DNA from: an uncultured Caulobacterales bacterium
GTDB taxonomy: Bacteria > Pseudomonadota > Alphaproteobacteria > Caulobacterales > Maricaulaceae
Length of the DNA stretch: 64,000 nucleotides
Assembly: GCA_938001915.1 (NCBI GenBank)
Contig: CALLBD010000003.1
Span: 1 to 64,000, forward strand
Direction of reading: 5' to 3'
The notes under the pieces were generated by a model. The model was not told where the DNA came from. It made no database searches and saw nothing but the letters and a program-made list of their open reading frames with translations. The translations under genes were made by a program, and so were the position numbers. Positions 1-7,698 of this stretch are shown one piece after another. Each line of letters opens with the position of its first letter. The stretch's first letter is position 1.

Positions 1-153
1 AGCAATGTCATAACTTTCGAAAAGAAACTTCAGACATATGTCGTTCATTTGATGTGCAGCTTGTTGCCAAGTCTGCTCACAGCCGAACGCCGCCTGCGTC
101 TCTCTTCCCAATATTCACGATGTAAAACAGCTGGTTACGACTAAGTCGTTTCC

Positions 154-184
154 AAATTAAAAGCCCCGCTCAAGGAGAGGGGCT
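154..184 (-). terminator. Possible intrinsic terminator reading leftward
   Basis: Read on the minus strand, AGCCCC (184-179) pairs with GGGGCT (167-162). A three-base inner stem CTC/GAG closes a short loop, and a TTTTAATTT run follows. This is a good rho-independent shape. No convincing minus-strand gene lies just upstream, but a TATATAG -10-like string sits near 228-235. The pair could therefore bound a leftward transcript of about 50 nt (a leader or small RNA); this is inference. Confidence 0.5.
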
Positions 185-254
185 CCCGTATCCCGCCGAT
201 TGACTATGTGTCCCTCAGCGAGGAGCGCTATATAGGTAAACGAATTTTTTTCCG

Positions 255-353
255 CAACACCTTTTTTCGTAAAACCGCACAAAAAACTGTTTTTCTTGCA
301 GCAGTAAGGTGTTGTGTTACAAAAACCCCCATAAAACCGTGGTTTTTGGAGAC
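255..353 (+). promoter_or_regulatory. Structured leader upstream of alkaline phosphatase
   Basis: A 9-base inverted repeat, CAACACCTT (255-263) and AAGGTGTTG (306-314), encloses a smaller AAAAACTGTTTTT hairpin. It is followed by a second AAAACC/GGTTTT hairpin near 332-346. All lie between the window start and the phosphatase start codon at 378. The arrangement could be a folded 5' leader or an operator region; no known riboswitch was recognised. Positions 1-377 hold no supportable gene. Confidence 0.3.
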
Positions 354-377
354 CACTTATCCACAAAGGCCTCTTAA

Positions 378-1850
378 ATGACTGTCAAATCCCCGCATTT
401 TGAGCGCTTTCTGGGGCCTGTGCTTCTGTCGTCCCTCTTTTTCCTCTCGGGATGCATAGCAGAAAAGGCGATGACTGGCAAATCAGGGGACTCGCCAACA
501 CAGAATACCTCGAAAGAAATAGCTAAATCAGAAGACAAAATAGCAACCGCAGGAAATATTGGGTCACCATCGACGCCAAAGAACATCATTATTTTTATCG
601 GAGATGGTATGGGGATATCCACAATAACGGCAGGGCGCATCTTCGACGGGCAATCAAAGGGGAAAAAAGGCGAAGAGCATGAACTGGCTTTTGACAGTTT
701 TGAAAATGTCGCCCTGATCAAAACCTATAACACCAATGCCCAAGTGCCCGACAGCGCGGGGACAGCCACTGCAATTTTGTCAGGATATAAAACGAATATT
801 GGCGCCATAAATGTGCGGCCCGATGAAGACGTGAAGAAAATGGTCCTAAATAGCTGCGTATTGAAACGCGAGCCCCCCAATTTGACGCAGCGGGCCAAAA
901 AAGCTGGACGAGCGGTTGGCATAGTCTCAACGGCGCGCATCACACATGCCACGCCGGCGGCAATGTATGGGACCGCAGTAGATCGAGGCTGGGAGATGGA
1001 CTCAGAGGTTGATGAGCGCGCATCAAAATTTCGCTGCATGGGGCTGGCGGGGCAACTTTTGCAGAGCAACGTCGATATCACACTCGGCGGCGGGCGGAGT
1101 AAATTTAAGGAGGCTCAGATTTCAGACTGGAGCGGAAAGGCTGACCGCACCTTTGTAAGCAGTGCTGAGGAACTCCGCTCTGCACCAAAAGCCCACGACA
1201 TATTGGGCTTATTCTCGCCGTCGCATATGAGTTACGAAGCCGACCGCGACAACAGTCAAGAACCCTCGCTCGCTGAGATGACAGAATTCACCATTGAGGC
1301 GCTAGGTGATCGCGGTAAAGGCTATGTGATGATGGTTGAGGCGGGACGCGTAGACCATGCTCATCACGGAACAAATGCTTTCCGCGCCCTTAGGGATATG
1401 CAGGCGCTGAATGAGGCTGTCGAAACAGCAAAACAAAAAACGGGTGACGATACACTTATCATAGTTACGGCTGACCATAGCCACGTCTTCACAATGGCGG
1501 GATATCCCGTTCGCGGGAATCCTATATTGGGCCTAGTCCGAAACCCCGACCCCATTGGCGGCGGCGCAGCGAAAGACTATGCCAAAGCCAGCGACGGAAA
1601 ACCTTACACCACCCTTGGCTATCACAACGGTCCAAATGTTCGAAAAGCCGACAGCCCTGCCCTGAGCGATAATGCTGTTCAATCCATAGACTATCAGCAA
1701 CAGACGGCTGTTCATCTCGACAGTGAAACGCACGCTGGCGAGGATGTGGCGATCTTCGCCACAGGCCCCGGAGCGGACCGCTTCAAGGGCGTTATGGAGC
1801 AAGACGAAATTGGTCAAATCTTAGCGGCACTGCTCGAACCTACAGAATAA
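378..1850 (+). CDS. Alkaline phosphatase, lipoprotein form
   Basis: Phosphate monoesterase of the PhoA superfamily, acting outside the cytoplasm. The 490-residue protein starts with a lipoprotein signal peptide ending in lipobox LSGC (Cys26). The residue after Cys is Ile, which suggests outer-membrane sorting. Metal and catalytic motifs are in family order: IGDGMG (Asp76), the nucleophile motif PDSAGTATA (Ser126), VDHAHHGTN, TADHSHVF and THAGEDVAIFATGP. These match the E. coli DSAxxTA, TADH and H(A/T)G elements. An AAGG before the ATG supports the start. It stands alone on its strand, and no clear PhoB box was found close upstream. It would release phosphate from organic esters, which fits the porin near 42 kb that carries phosphate-type control sites. 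Substrate range is unknown. Confidence 0.93.
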   Translation: MTVKSPHFERFLGPVLLSSLFFLSGCIAEKAMTGKSGDSPTQNTSKEIAKSEDKIATAGNIGSPSTPKNIIIFIGDGMGISTITAGRIFDGQSKGKKGEEHELAFDSFENVALIKTYNTNAQVPDSAGTATAILSGYKTNIGAINVRPDEDVKKMVLNSCVLKREPPNLTQRAKKAGRAVGIVSTARITHATPAAMYGTAVDRGWEMDSEVDERASKFRCMGLAGQLLQSNVDITLGGGRSKFKEAQISDWSGKADRTFVSSAEELRSAPKAHDILGLFSPSHMSYEADRDNSQEPSLAEMTEFTIEALGDRGKGYVMMVEAGRVDHAHHGTNAFRALRDMQALNEAVETAKQKTGDDTLIIVTADHSHVFTMAGYPVRGNPILGLVRNPDPIGGGAAKDYAKASDGKPYTTLGYHNGPNVRKADSPALSDNAVQSIDYQQQTAVHLDSETHAGEDVAIFATGPGADRFKGVMEQDEIGQILAALLEPTE

Positions 1851-1948
1851 ACGCAATACTTTATATATGGGGAGATAAAAACGGCCTAAACAAAGCGGGG
1901 CAGATGACCGGATAAGGCTCAAGTTAGGCTTTCAAGAAAGCATCCAAA

Positions 1949-2467
1949 CTAAGGCGTCCCATTAACGGGACCGCCTCTATGCGGCGTATCGACTTTTCGC
2001 GGCACAATGTTCTTCAATACACTTTGCGCCGAAAACACGCTCGGGTCATTTGAAGGCGCGCTCGCGAGCAGGACGACCTCGATTGTCTCCGTAATCTTCC
2101 GCCCCTCTACTGTGCGCGCAACGTCATGGACGCCGAGGCTTACACCCGAGCGGTTATATCCCCGGCCGCCTAATGCAATACCGACATTCGCCGCAATTGG
2201 GTTAGGCCCGTTATCGTAAATATCACCCTGAATGACTTTGAAGTGGCTATAACCTTCATTATCCGCAATTTGCGCGGCCCGCAGAAGCGCAAAGTCTCTG
2301 GACTCATAGGCATCGCGGCTGGTGTAACTAATGCGAAACCTGTCATGCTGAAGCTTTGTATTACGGTAACCTAAGTCAGTCCCATATGCGGGACCATAGC
2401 TCCCGCCAGTCGACCCACAGCCTACGAGGCAAAAGCAAGCGGCAGCTGAGATGAAAATTTGCTTCAT
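1949..2467 (-). CDS. CC0125/CC1285-family lipoprotein
   Basis: A small envelope lipoprotein of about 172 residues. The ATG at 2467 is chosen over an upstream one at 2557 because it gives a compact signal peptide (MKQIFISAAACFCLVGCGS) with lipobox LVGC, and an AAAGGA ribosome site precedes it. The mature part has the pattern of the CC0125/CC1285 family found in Caulobacter relatives: a Tyr/Gly-rich start, then RFRISYTSRDAYESRDFALLRAAQIA and GYSHFKVI. The ALLRAAQ-A pattern also occurs in other small envelope proteins of unknown role. It diverges from the hydrolase gene at 2663. No enzymatic residues are evident, so the role is unknown beyond an envelope location. Confidence 0.75.
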   Translation of the reverse strand: MKQIFISAAACFCLVGCGSTGGSYGPAYGTDLGYRNTKLQHDRFRISYTSRDAYESRDFALLRAAQIADNEGYSHFKVIQGDIYDNGPNPIAANVGIALGGRGYNRSGVSLGVHDVARTVEGRKITETIEVVLLASAPSNDPSVFSAQSVLKNIVPRKVDTPHRGGPVNGTP

Positions 2468-2575
2468 GACAAGATCCTTTGGGAAGCGTCTTTCGACCCC
2501 TTTTATGAACGCCGATAGCTTTTCCATCAACTTACATATCCTCAATCCACAGTTCATTATTTTGCCTCTGCGGTG

Positions 2576-2609
2576 ATAGTGACATAGTATCTATAGTGAC
2601 ATAGTATCT
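2576..2609. repeat. Perfect 17-bp tandem duplication in a divergent promoter region
   Basis: The 17-mer ATAGTGACATAGTATCT occurs twice head to tail (2576-2592 and 2593-2609), between the divergent lipoprotein and hydrolase genes. The spacing is close to one and a half helical turns. It may be a recent slippage duplication, or a paired binding site that includes the -10 region of one of the genes. Confidence 0.8.
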
Positions 2610-2662
2610 AATGAGGTTCGGACTATTCGTGATTTAGCCCCTTTACTATAAACTGGACAAGT

Positions 2663-3466
2663 ATGGAACCTACACCGGATGACTGCCTGCCCAATTTACA
2701 GGGGCCGCAACGCCGAAAACTTCTGCGTATCCCCCTCTTCCTGTGGGAAACTCGAGGTTTGCGGGCCACTCTTGCAAGCACCTCGCCGAATATTAGCGGC
2801 ACCCCGCCCGTCATGGTCATTCCAGGCCTGTGGGCAAGCGACCGGACCATGCGGACACTTCGGCTTTTTCTCAACCGGTCCGGATATAATGCGCAAGGGT
2901 GGGGTTTGGGACGGAATCTCGCAGGGCGAGGCTGGGCAGGTGAAATTTCCGATTTGTCGGCAGGTTGGGCTATTGGAGAGCGCAATAAGCCCAACAAAGG
3001 CGAAGGTTCAGTGCCCGCCCTATGCGATAAATTTGGCGCGGAAGTGAAACGGCGCAGCGAGACCTTAGGAAGACCCATTGCATTAGTCGGTTGGAGCCTT
3101 GGCGGATATCTCGCGCGAGAGGCCGCCCGAGATTATCCTGCACACGTAAGCGCTGTCATTACACTTGGCAGCCCGCTCGTCGGGGGGCCGAAATATAGTT
3201 TCGTCGATAGACGATATCGACGCCAAGGCTTAGACGTTGATTGGATTGCGGAGCAAACCATCAAGCGCCACGCCATTCCAATTCAATGCCCTGTTGTTTC
3301 AATATACTCTAAGCACGATGCGATTGTGCATTGGAGCGCGTCAATCGATCGATGGACACCCAATGCCAGGCACTATGAGGTATATTGCACCCACACGGCC
3401 TTTGGATTTCACCCGCCCGCATTTCAAATAGTAAGAAAAGAATTAGATAAAATTCATCTTCGTTGA
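2663..3466 (+). CDS. Alpha/beta hydrolase, lipase/esterase-like
   Basis: A 267-residue alpha/beta-hydrolase fold protein. The strand and oxyanion region MVIPGLWAS precedes the nucleophile elbow GWSLGG, where Ser is the catalytic residue. A downstream Asp in SIYSKHDAIVHW and a His in CTHTAFGFHP complete a plausible triad. The AVITLGSPLVGG segment after the elbow is typical of lipase- and PGAP1-like enzymes. No signal peptide is apparent, and the N-terminal 40 residues before the fold are basic and unassigned. No strong ribosome site precedes the ATG, so the start is uncertain. The substrate cannot be read from sequence. The gene is transcribed alone toward the carbonic anhydrase gene. Confidence 0.8.
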   Translation: MEPTPDDCLPNLQGPQRRKLLRIPLFLWETRGLRATLASTSPNISGTPPVMVIPGLWASDRTMRTLRLFLNRSGYNAQGWGLGRNLAGRGWAGEISDLSAGWAIGERNKPNKGEGSVPALCDKFGAEVKRRSETLGRPIALVGWSLGGYLAREAARDYPAHVSAVITLGSPLVGGPKYSFVDRRYRRQGLDVDWIAEQTIKRHAIPIQCPVVSIYSKHDAIVHWSASIDRWTPNARHYEVYCTHTAFGFHPPAFQIVRKELDKIHLR

Positions 3467-3559
3467 AACTAAAGTCATGTTCGGGCGTTCCACTCAAGCC
3501 TCAAACGCGAGTTACGCGGGGGCGAAACCTGTAAACTCAAAATTGTGAGGCCATATAAT

Positions 3560-4411
3560 ATGACCGATTTCGTGAAACGATACTTTGCGCTGACCGCCAG
3601 CGTTTTTGCGCTTGCCGCGTGTAGCCAAGCGGACGCACCACAAGCCGAAACAAAACCAGAGCCCGCCAAAGCCGCCGCAGCTGCCGCATCCGACGAGCTT
3701 TGCCTGACAATGGGCCCTCAAACGCCTCGCGATATCGCATCAGCAGCCGGATTGAACACAACCACTTTCCCTGTCGCCCCGGCAAGCACAGAAATGAACC
3801 TCTGCAACATCCACACCCATACAAATGCTGAGCATAAAGGCCCAGGATTTTCTGTATTTGTAAATGATAGCGATTATGGGGGCTATGCGTGTAATGAGAC
3901 GGCCACACTCACCGAAGCAGAGCGCGCACCATACGAGGGCAATAGCTACGGAGAGGTTCAGCCCGGAAACACAATTGAAGTGCACTGGGTTCATACGTCC
4001 TGCGATGCGACGCCTGGCGAAGGCCTAGGCGCTTGCGTACCTGAGACCTGCGAAAACCCAAGCTTGCGGGTAGAAACTCAGGTCTTTCTTGTTGTGAATG
4101 ACCGCAACGCGGCTAATTTCATGGACTATGCCTATCAAGGCAACATTGTAGGCGGATTACACCAACCTCTCGCCCTTCCTGCTGACACAGGCACGCCCAT
4201 CCAATTCCTGGGATCGACAACAGGGCCAAGCTATACGCAGTCGGTCTGCTCGCCAGCTCAGGTTACCTGGTCAGTCCGTCCGCAATGCCAGAAACTCGAC
4301 ATCGCTTCGCTTGATGCTTGGGCTGAAAGCGGTAACGTTTTCAATGAAAAGAAAAGCCACGGCGTTCGTCAACTCGTCACGGCACAAGAGCTTCTGTCTC
4401 CCATCCGCTAG
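3560..4411 (+). CDS. Delta-class carbonic anhydrase, lipoprotein
   Basis: Interconverts CO2 and bicarbonate. The ATG at 3560 follows a GTGAGG ribosome site; a GTG at 3545 would add five residues without improving the signal peptide. The first 20 or so residues form a lipoprotein signal with lipobox LAAC followed by Ser, suggesting an outer-membrane anchor. An Ala/Pro/Lys-rich tether of about 25 residues follows. The body has the delta-class pattern first described in diatoms: NLCNIHTHTNAEHKGPGF supplies His and Cys candidates for zinc, VHWVHTSC supplies the second His group, and several paired Cys suggest disulfides (CVPETCENP). About 283 residues. A strong terminator follows, so it is probably a single-gene unit. 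The class assignment is from pattern, not alignment. Confidence 0.8.
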   Translation: MTDFVKRYFALTASVFALAACSQADAPQAETKPEPAKAAAAAASDELCLTMGPQTPRDIASAAGLNTTTFPVAPASTEMNLCNIHTHTNAEHKGPGFSVFVNDSDYGGYACNETATLTEAERAPYEGNSYGEVQPGNTIEVHWVHTSCDATPGEGLGACVPETCENPSLRVETQVFLVVNDRNAANFMDYAYQGNIVGGLHQPLALPADTGTPIQFLGSTTGPSYTQSVCSPAQVTWSVRPQCQKLDIASLDAWAESGNVFNEKKSHGVRQLVTAQELLSPIR

Positions 4412-4437
4412 TTGGTTCGAGAATTTAGACCTAGTGA

Positions 4438-4463
4438 GCCTCGCCCTGCGGCGGGGCTTTTTC
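4438..4463 (+). terminator. Intrinsic terminator after the carbonic anhydrase gene
   Basis: GCCTCGCC and GGCGGGGC form an eight-pair stem with one T-G wobble and a CTGC loop, followed by TTTTTCT. It lies 27 bases past the stop codon and isolates the carbonic anhydrase gene from galE. Confidence 0.85.
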
Positions 4464-4513
4464 TATGTTGATAATGTGCAGCAAAGGCGGCATAGTTTAG
4501 GCTTAAACATGTA

Positions 4514-5542
4514 ATGTTTCAGGCGGCTGCTATCTCCAATCCTAATTATAATTTGACGGGCCAAGATTTTATTGTTGTTGGCGGCGGGGGCTACATTGGA
4601 GCCCATGTTTGTAAACGGCTAGCAGAGCGCGGCGGCCGTCCCATTGTTTTTGACAATTTCGAAGCTGGGCATGAGCACGCTGTCAAATGGGGCCCATTTG
4701 AAACTATGGACCTGCGCGACCGGGGGCAAACACGCGCGGCCTTTCAAAAATATCCAAATGTGAAAACTGTCATTCATCTCGCGAGCTCAATTGAAGTCGG
4801 CGAAGGGGAGAGAGCGCCAGAAGAATTCTACGAAAACAATGTTTCGGGCGCGTTCAATCTGCTCATGGCAATGCGTGCTACGGGGGCAGATCGCTTGATA
4901 TTTTCGTCGACCTGCGCGACTTACGGCGAAACTCAAAACATGCCGTTGCTTGAGTCGGAAATTCAAAACCCGTTTAGCGTATATGGGAAAACCAAGCTCG
5001 CCATTGAACATATGATCCAGAGCTACCACAAAGCCTATGGATTAAATTATGTGACGTTTCGCTATTTTAATGCGTCTGGGGCCGATGAGGGCGGGGAAAT
5101 TGGCGAAGAACACGATCCGGAAACCCACCTTATTCCCAACGCATTAAAAGCTGCTGCAGGATTAGGCAAGGGACTAAAACTATTCGGAACGGATTATGAC
5201 ACTGCTGATGGCACCTGTGTTCGAGATTATATCCATGTCAGTGATATTGCCGAGGCCCACATCCAAGCTATCAGAGCGATGGACGGGGGTTTGACGCAAG
5301 CCGAACTAAACCTTGGAACGGGCGAAGGCTACAGCGTATTACAAATCATAAATGCGATTGAGAAGGTCACTGGCTTGCCCGTCCCCTATGAGGTTGGCCC
5401 TCGCCGAGACGGCGATTTAACCCAGCTTTATGCAAACTCGGCCAAAGCCAGAAAAATTTTGGATTTTACGCCTGAGAACTCCACTTTAGAAAATATCATT
5501 GAGACAGCCTGGAACTTTCACCGCTGCAAATGGGGTGTATAA
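4514..5542 (+). CDS. galE: UDP-glucose 4-epimerase
   Basis: Cytoplasmic extended short-chain dehydrogenase that interconverts UDP-glucose and UDP-galactose, supplying galactose to the polysaccharide locus. The 342-residue length is usual for GalE. The NAD-binding loop GGGGYIGAH is near residue 24. The catalytic site is SSTCATYGE followed by YGKTK, the Tyr-X3-Lys pair. The GalE-typical segments RYFNASGAD, HLIPNALKAA, DGTCVRDYIHV and LNLGTGEGYSV are all present. About 20 extra residues precede the fold, so a later start is possible. It opens the polysaccharide region and is followed at 70 bases by a small reading frame and a methyltransferase on the same strand. The enzyme depends on UDP-glucose, yet the galU copy at 13 kb is decayed, so another galU is expected elsewhere. 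Confidence 0.93.
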   Translation: MFQAAAISNPNYNLTGQDFIVVGGGGYIGAHVCKRLAERGGRPIVFDNFEAGHEHAVKWGPFETMDLRDRGQTRAAFQKYPNVKTVIHLASSIEVGEGERAPEEFYENNVSGAFNLLMAMRATGADRLIFSSTCATYGETQNMPLLESEIQNPFSVYGKTKLAIEHMIQSYHKAYGLNYVTFRYFNASGADEGGEIGEEHDPETHLIPNALKAAAGLGKGLKLFGTDYDTADGTCVRDYIHVSDIAEAHIQAIRAMDGGLTQAELNLGTGEGYSVLQIINAIEKVTGLPVPYEVGPRRDGDLTQLYANSAKARKILDFTPENSTLENIIETAWNFHRCKWGV

Positions 5543-5613
5543 AATGAAATTCATAACTCAATTTGCCCTCGATATCCAAAGCCATCGAATTAAAACATTG
5601 AGAAATGCGTAAA

Positions 5614-5778
5614 ATGATTTTGGAATTAGCGCTAAAAAATCTATATATCACGCTGCCCACGTTAATTGACAAAGTATCACGGTTTAAAAAATGGATTGGC
5701 AACAACATTCTGGGTCAGTCAGAATGTGTGCGAATTGAAAAGATAAACCATTACGGCGCAGATAAAGAGGAAATATGA
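5614..5778 (+). CDS. Small hypothetical protein coupled to a methyltransferase
   Basis: A 54-residue frame, beginning MILELALKNL, whose stop TGA overlaps the next gene's ATG in an ATGA junction (5775-5778). That overlap is typical of translational coupling and is the main evidence for it. The product is mixed basic and hydrophobic, with no clear motif or membrane span. The ribosome site upstream is weak (GAGAAA). It lies between galE and the methyltransferase on the same strand. It may instead be a chance open frame in an otherwise non-coding gap. Confidence 0.35.
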   Translation: MILELALKNLYITLPTLIDKVSRFKKWIGNNILGQSECVRIEKINHYGADKEEI

Positions 5779-6515
5779 TGCGATCACTTTCTATTTTGGA
5801 CAAAAAAACCTTGTTTGATGCTGGTCAAAGACATCAGCCGGTACGCAAAGCAATTTTAGGGGGCGCAAGCAAGCCTCGCTTAAAAAGCTTTCAAGACGCA
5901 ATTGCCTATGCTGACATAACAGCTGCGTTGCGAAGTATTAATAGTAAGCGGATAAGTGTGGCGGATATAGGCGGTGACCAAAGCAGGATACTTCCACTAC
6001 TATTGTCGAAACATCCGAATATGGATTCGTTTATTGTGGACACATGGGATCAAAGTATTGGTCAGGGAACGACAAAACGCCCAGATGTTGGGCCAAGGAT
6101 AAAGCTCATTGATGCTCTTTTAGGGCAACCCGAAACTTCTTCAATTATTTCCGATAATAGCTTCGATATTGTGACCTCTATCTCCGTCGTAGAGCACGTT
6201 CCAGAGGAAAACTTGACTGATTTTTTTGCAGATAGTTTGAGGGTCTGCAAACCAGGCGGAGTAGTTTTACACTATATAGATTTACACATAAGTGATGACG
6301 CGTTCTCCTCTCGTGGACACGCCACTGTTAAAGCGATTGAGGATGGCTGTGGAACTTTGGACACTCGCCCAAAGAACTGGGCAATGCGTTCGCGCTATGT
6401 GAGCAATCCTGACAACATGATGTTCAGATGGGGAGAAAGGCGGGGGAATATGCGTTTTCGAACGAAAACGCAAGCAGTCTGCATGATAGCTCGGATTGAA
6501 AAACCTTTCGTTTAA
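5775..6515 (+). CDS. SAM-dependent methyltransferase, class I
   Basis: A 246-residue class I methyltransferase of the Methyltransf_11 type. Motif I is VADIGGDQSRILPLL, the acidic end of beta 2 is IVDTW, the post-motif is FDIVTSISVVEHVPE, and motif III is LRVCKPGGVVLHYIDL. The SISVVEHV segment is typical of small-molecule and sugar methyltransferases. An AAAGAGGAA ribosome site precedes two adjacent ATGs (5775 and 5778). It is cytoplasmic and sits between galE and a second methyltransferase (FkbM type), so a role in O-methylating a sugar or chain end is likely but not proven. The basic C-terminus (RWGERRGNMRFR) is unassigned. Confidence 0.82.
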   Translation: MMRSLSILDKKTLFDAGQRHQPVRKAILGGASKPRLKSFQDAIAYADITAALRSINSKRISVADIGGDQSRILPLLLSKHPNMDSFIVDTWDQSIGQGTTKRPDVGPRIKLIDALLGQPETSSIISDNSFDIVTSISVVEHVPEENLTDFFADSLRVCKPGGVVLHYIDLHISDDAFSSRGHATVKAIEDGCGTLDTRPKNWAMRSRYVSNPDNMMFRWGERRGNMRFRTKTQAVCMIARIEKPFV

Positions 6516-6786
6516 TCTGGCCGCTTGGACGCACAGAATCATTCTCGAGTAACGCTCAAACCTGTATCGAATTAGGGAGCGTTCAGAACAAGATGTACGA
6601 ATACAACGACTATGACACTAGTTCGGCAGTCGAAGTTTACTGTTTTTATTAGTTGATTTTTCTTCAGATTTTAACGTTGGTGTAACTTGCCGAATATTGC
6701 AGATTTATGGTTCTGAGAAATCATTGCCTTAGATTGAAAAATTTGTCTGGATTAGCAAAGAAACCTCAAACACTCGATTGACGAAC

Positions 6787-7572
6787 ATGGTAAATATTTC
6801 CGACCTTAAAGCCTATATTGCGGACAATCCAATGCAACTTGATATGATTATGCATGAGGTTTATGAGAGCCTCTCAGCGGATCAAGAACACTTCACTATG
6901 TTTGATGGTGGGTCTCACAAAGGCTGGCATGCTTGGCGTATGATACAACTGCCAGGATGCCGAGAGGTCTATGCAGTCGAAGCAGATCCATCCATGGGTA
7001 AGATTTTGACTGAAAACCTAACTAAGTGGCATAAGACCCCTCAACCAGAATTACATATAGTACTTAAAGCACTGCAAAATGACCCTGAAACAACCGAAAT
7101 TCCTTGGATGTCATCACACACCCACGTTGGAAGATCCTCCATCCTCTCCACTAATAAAACAGCGCCAACAATCTGGGACACCCATACGGATGTAAAATAT
7201 CGTGACCAGCTATCGGTACCAGCCACTACGATCGACCAAATTTTACATCCGGCAAAAAGCATTCCTTTTTTGAAGTTAGATTTGGAAGGTGCGGACTTCC
7301 TTGCTCTCCGGGGGGCGACTCAAACATTGACGGAGAAACGTCCGGTTGTTGCGTATGAAAACTCTTCAAAAGCTCCTCAAGTTCACGGATACAGCGTCAA
7401 CGACATCCAATCTTATTTCGAAAAGGTAGGATATATTCCACTGAATTATATAGGCGTGCCAATGACAACCGACACATGGTTCGATTTTCATGAGGCATGG
7501 GCGATTCCTATTGAGAAATATTTAAAAACCCTAAAATTGATTGAAAAATCAATATCAAAAAGAATCGGATGA
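6787..7572 (+). CDS. FkbM-family methyltransferase
   Basis: A 262-residue SAM-dependent O-methyltransferase of the FkbM family, which often methylates sugar hydroxyls in surface polysaccharides. It shows FDGGSHKGWHAW (SAM loop), VYAVEADPSMGKIL (acidic residue contacting SAM ribose), VPATTIDQIL and the family hallmark FLKLDLEGADFLALRGA near residue 160. The ATG at 6787 is used; a TTG at 6778 would extend it by three residues, and neither has a strong ribosome site. The 270 bases upstream are AT-rich and gene-free, so it may have its own promoter. It converges on the epimerase gene at 7699. The acceptor sugar is unknown. Confidence 0.85.
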   Translation: MVNISDLKAYIADNPMQLDMIMHEVYESLSADQEHFTMFDGGSHKGWHAWRMIQLPGCREVYAVEADPSMGKILTENLTKWHKTPQPELHIVLKALQNDPETTEIPWMSSHTHVGRSSILSTNKTAPTIWDTHTDVKYRDQLSVPATTIDQILHPAKSIPFLKLDLEGADFLALRGATQTLTEKRPVVAYENSSKAPQVHGYSVNDIQSYFEKVGYIPLNYIGVPMTTDTWFDFHEAWAIPIEKYLKTLKLIEKSISKRIG

Positions 7573-7698
7573 TTGAGATCTATATGAAATTAAGCTCACA
7601 GAAAACACATGAGCTTCAGAACTTCATGTTTCAACTAATTAGAGAGGGGCTGTATACATTAAGTAATAAGCTCAACGGACGTATTCTACTTATACAAT

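Noticed and set aside
5..44. Two TGTC(A/G)T-like heptamers 33 bases apart at the window start
   Set aside because: Only two poor half sites, more than 330 bases before the phosphatase start; not enough to call a PhoB box.
157..366. 69-residue frame on the minus strand at the left edge
   Set aside because: It runs through the intrinsic terminator hairpin, is rich in Cys/Phe of low-complexity origin, and has no ribosome site or recognisable domain.
2623..3078. 151-residue frame antisense to the hydrolase gene
   Set aside because: The plus strand carries an intact catalytic triad; the antisense product is Arg/Pro-rich and shows no motif.
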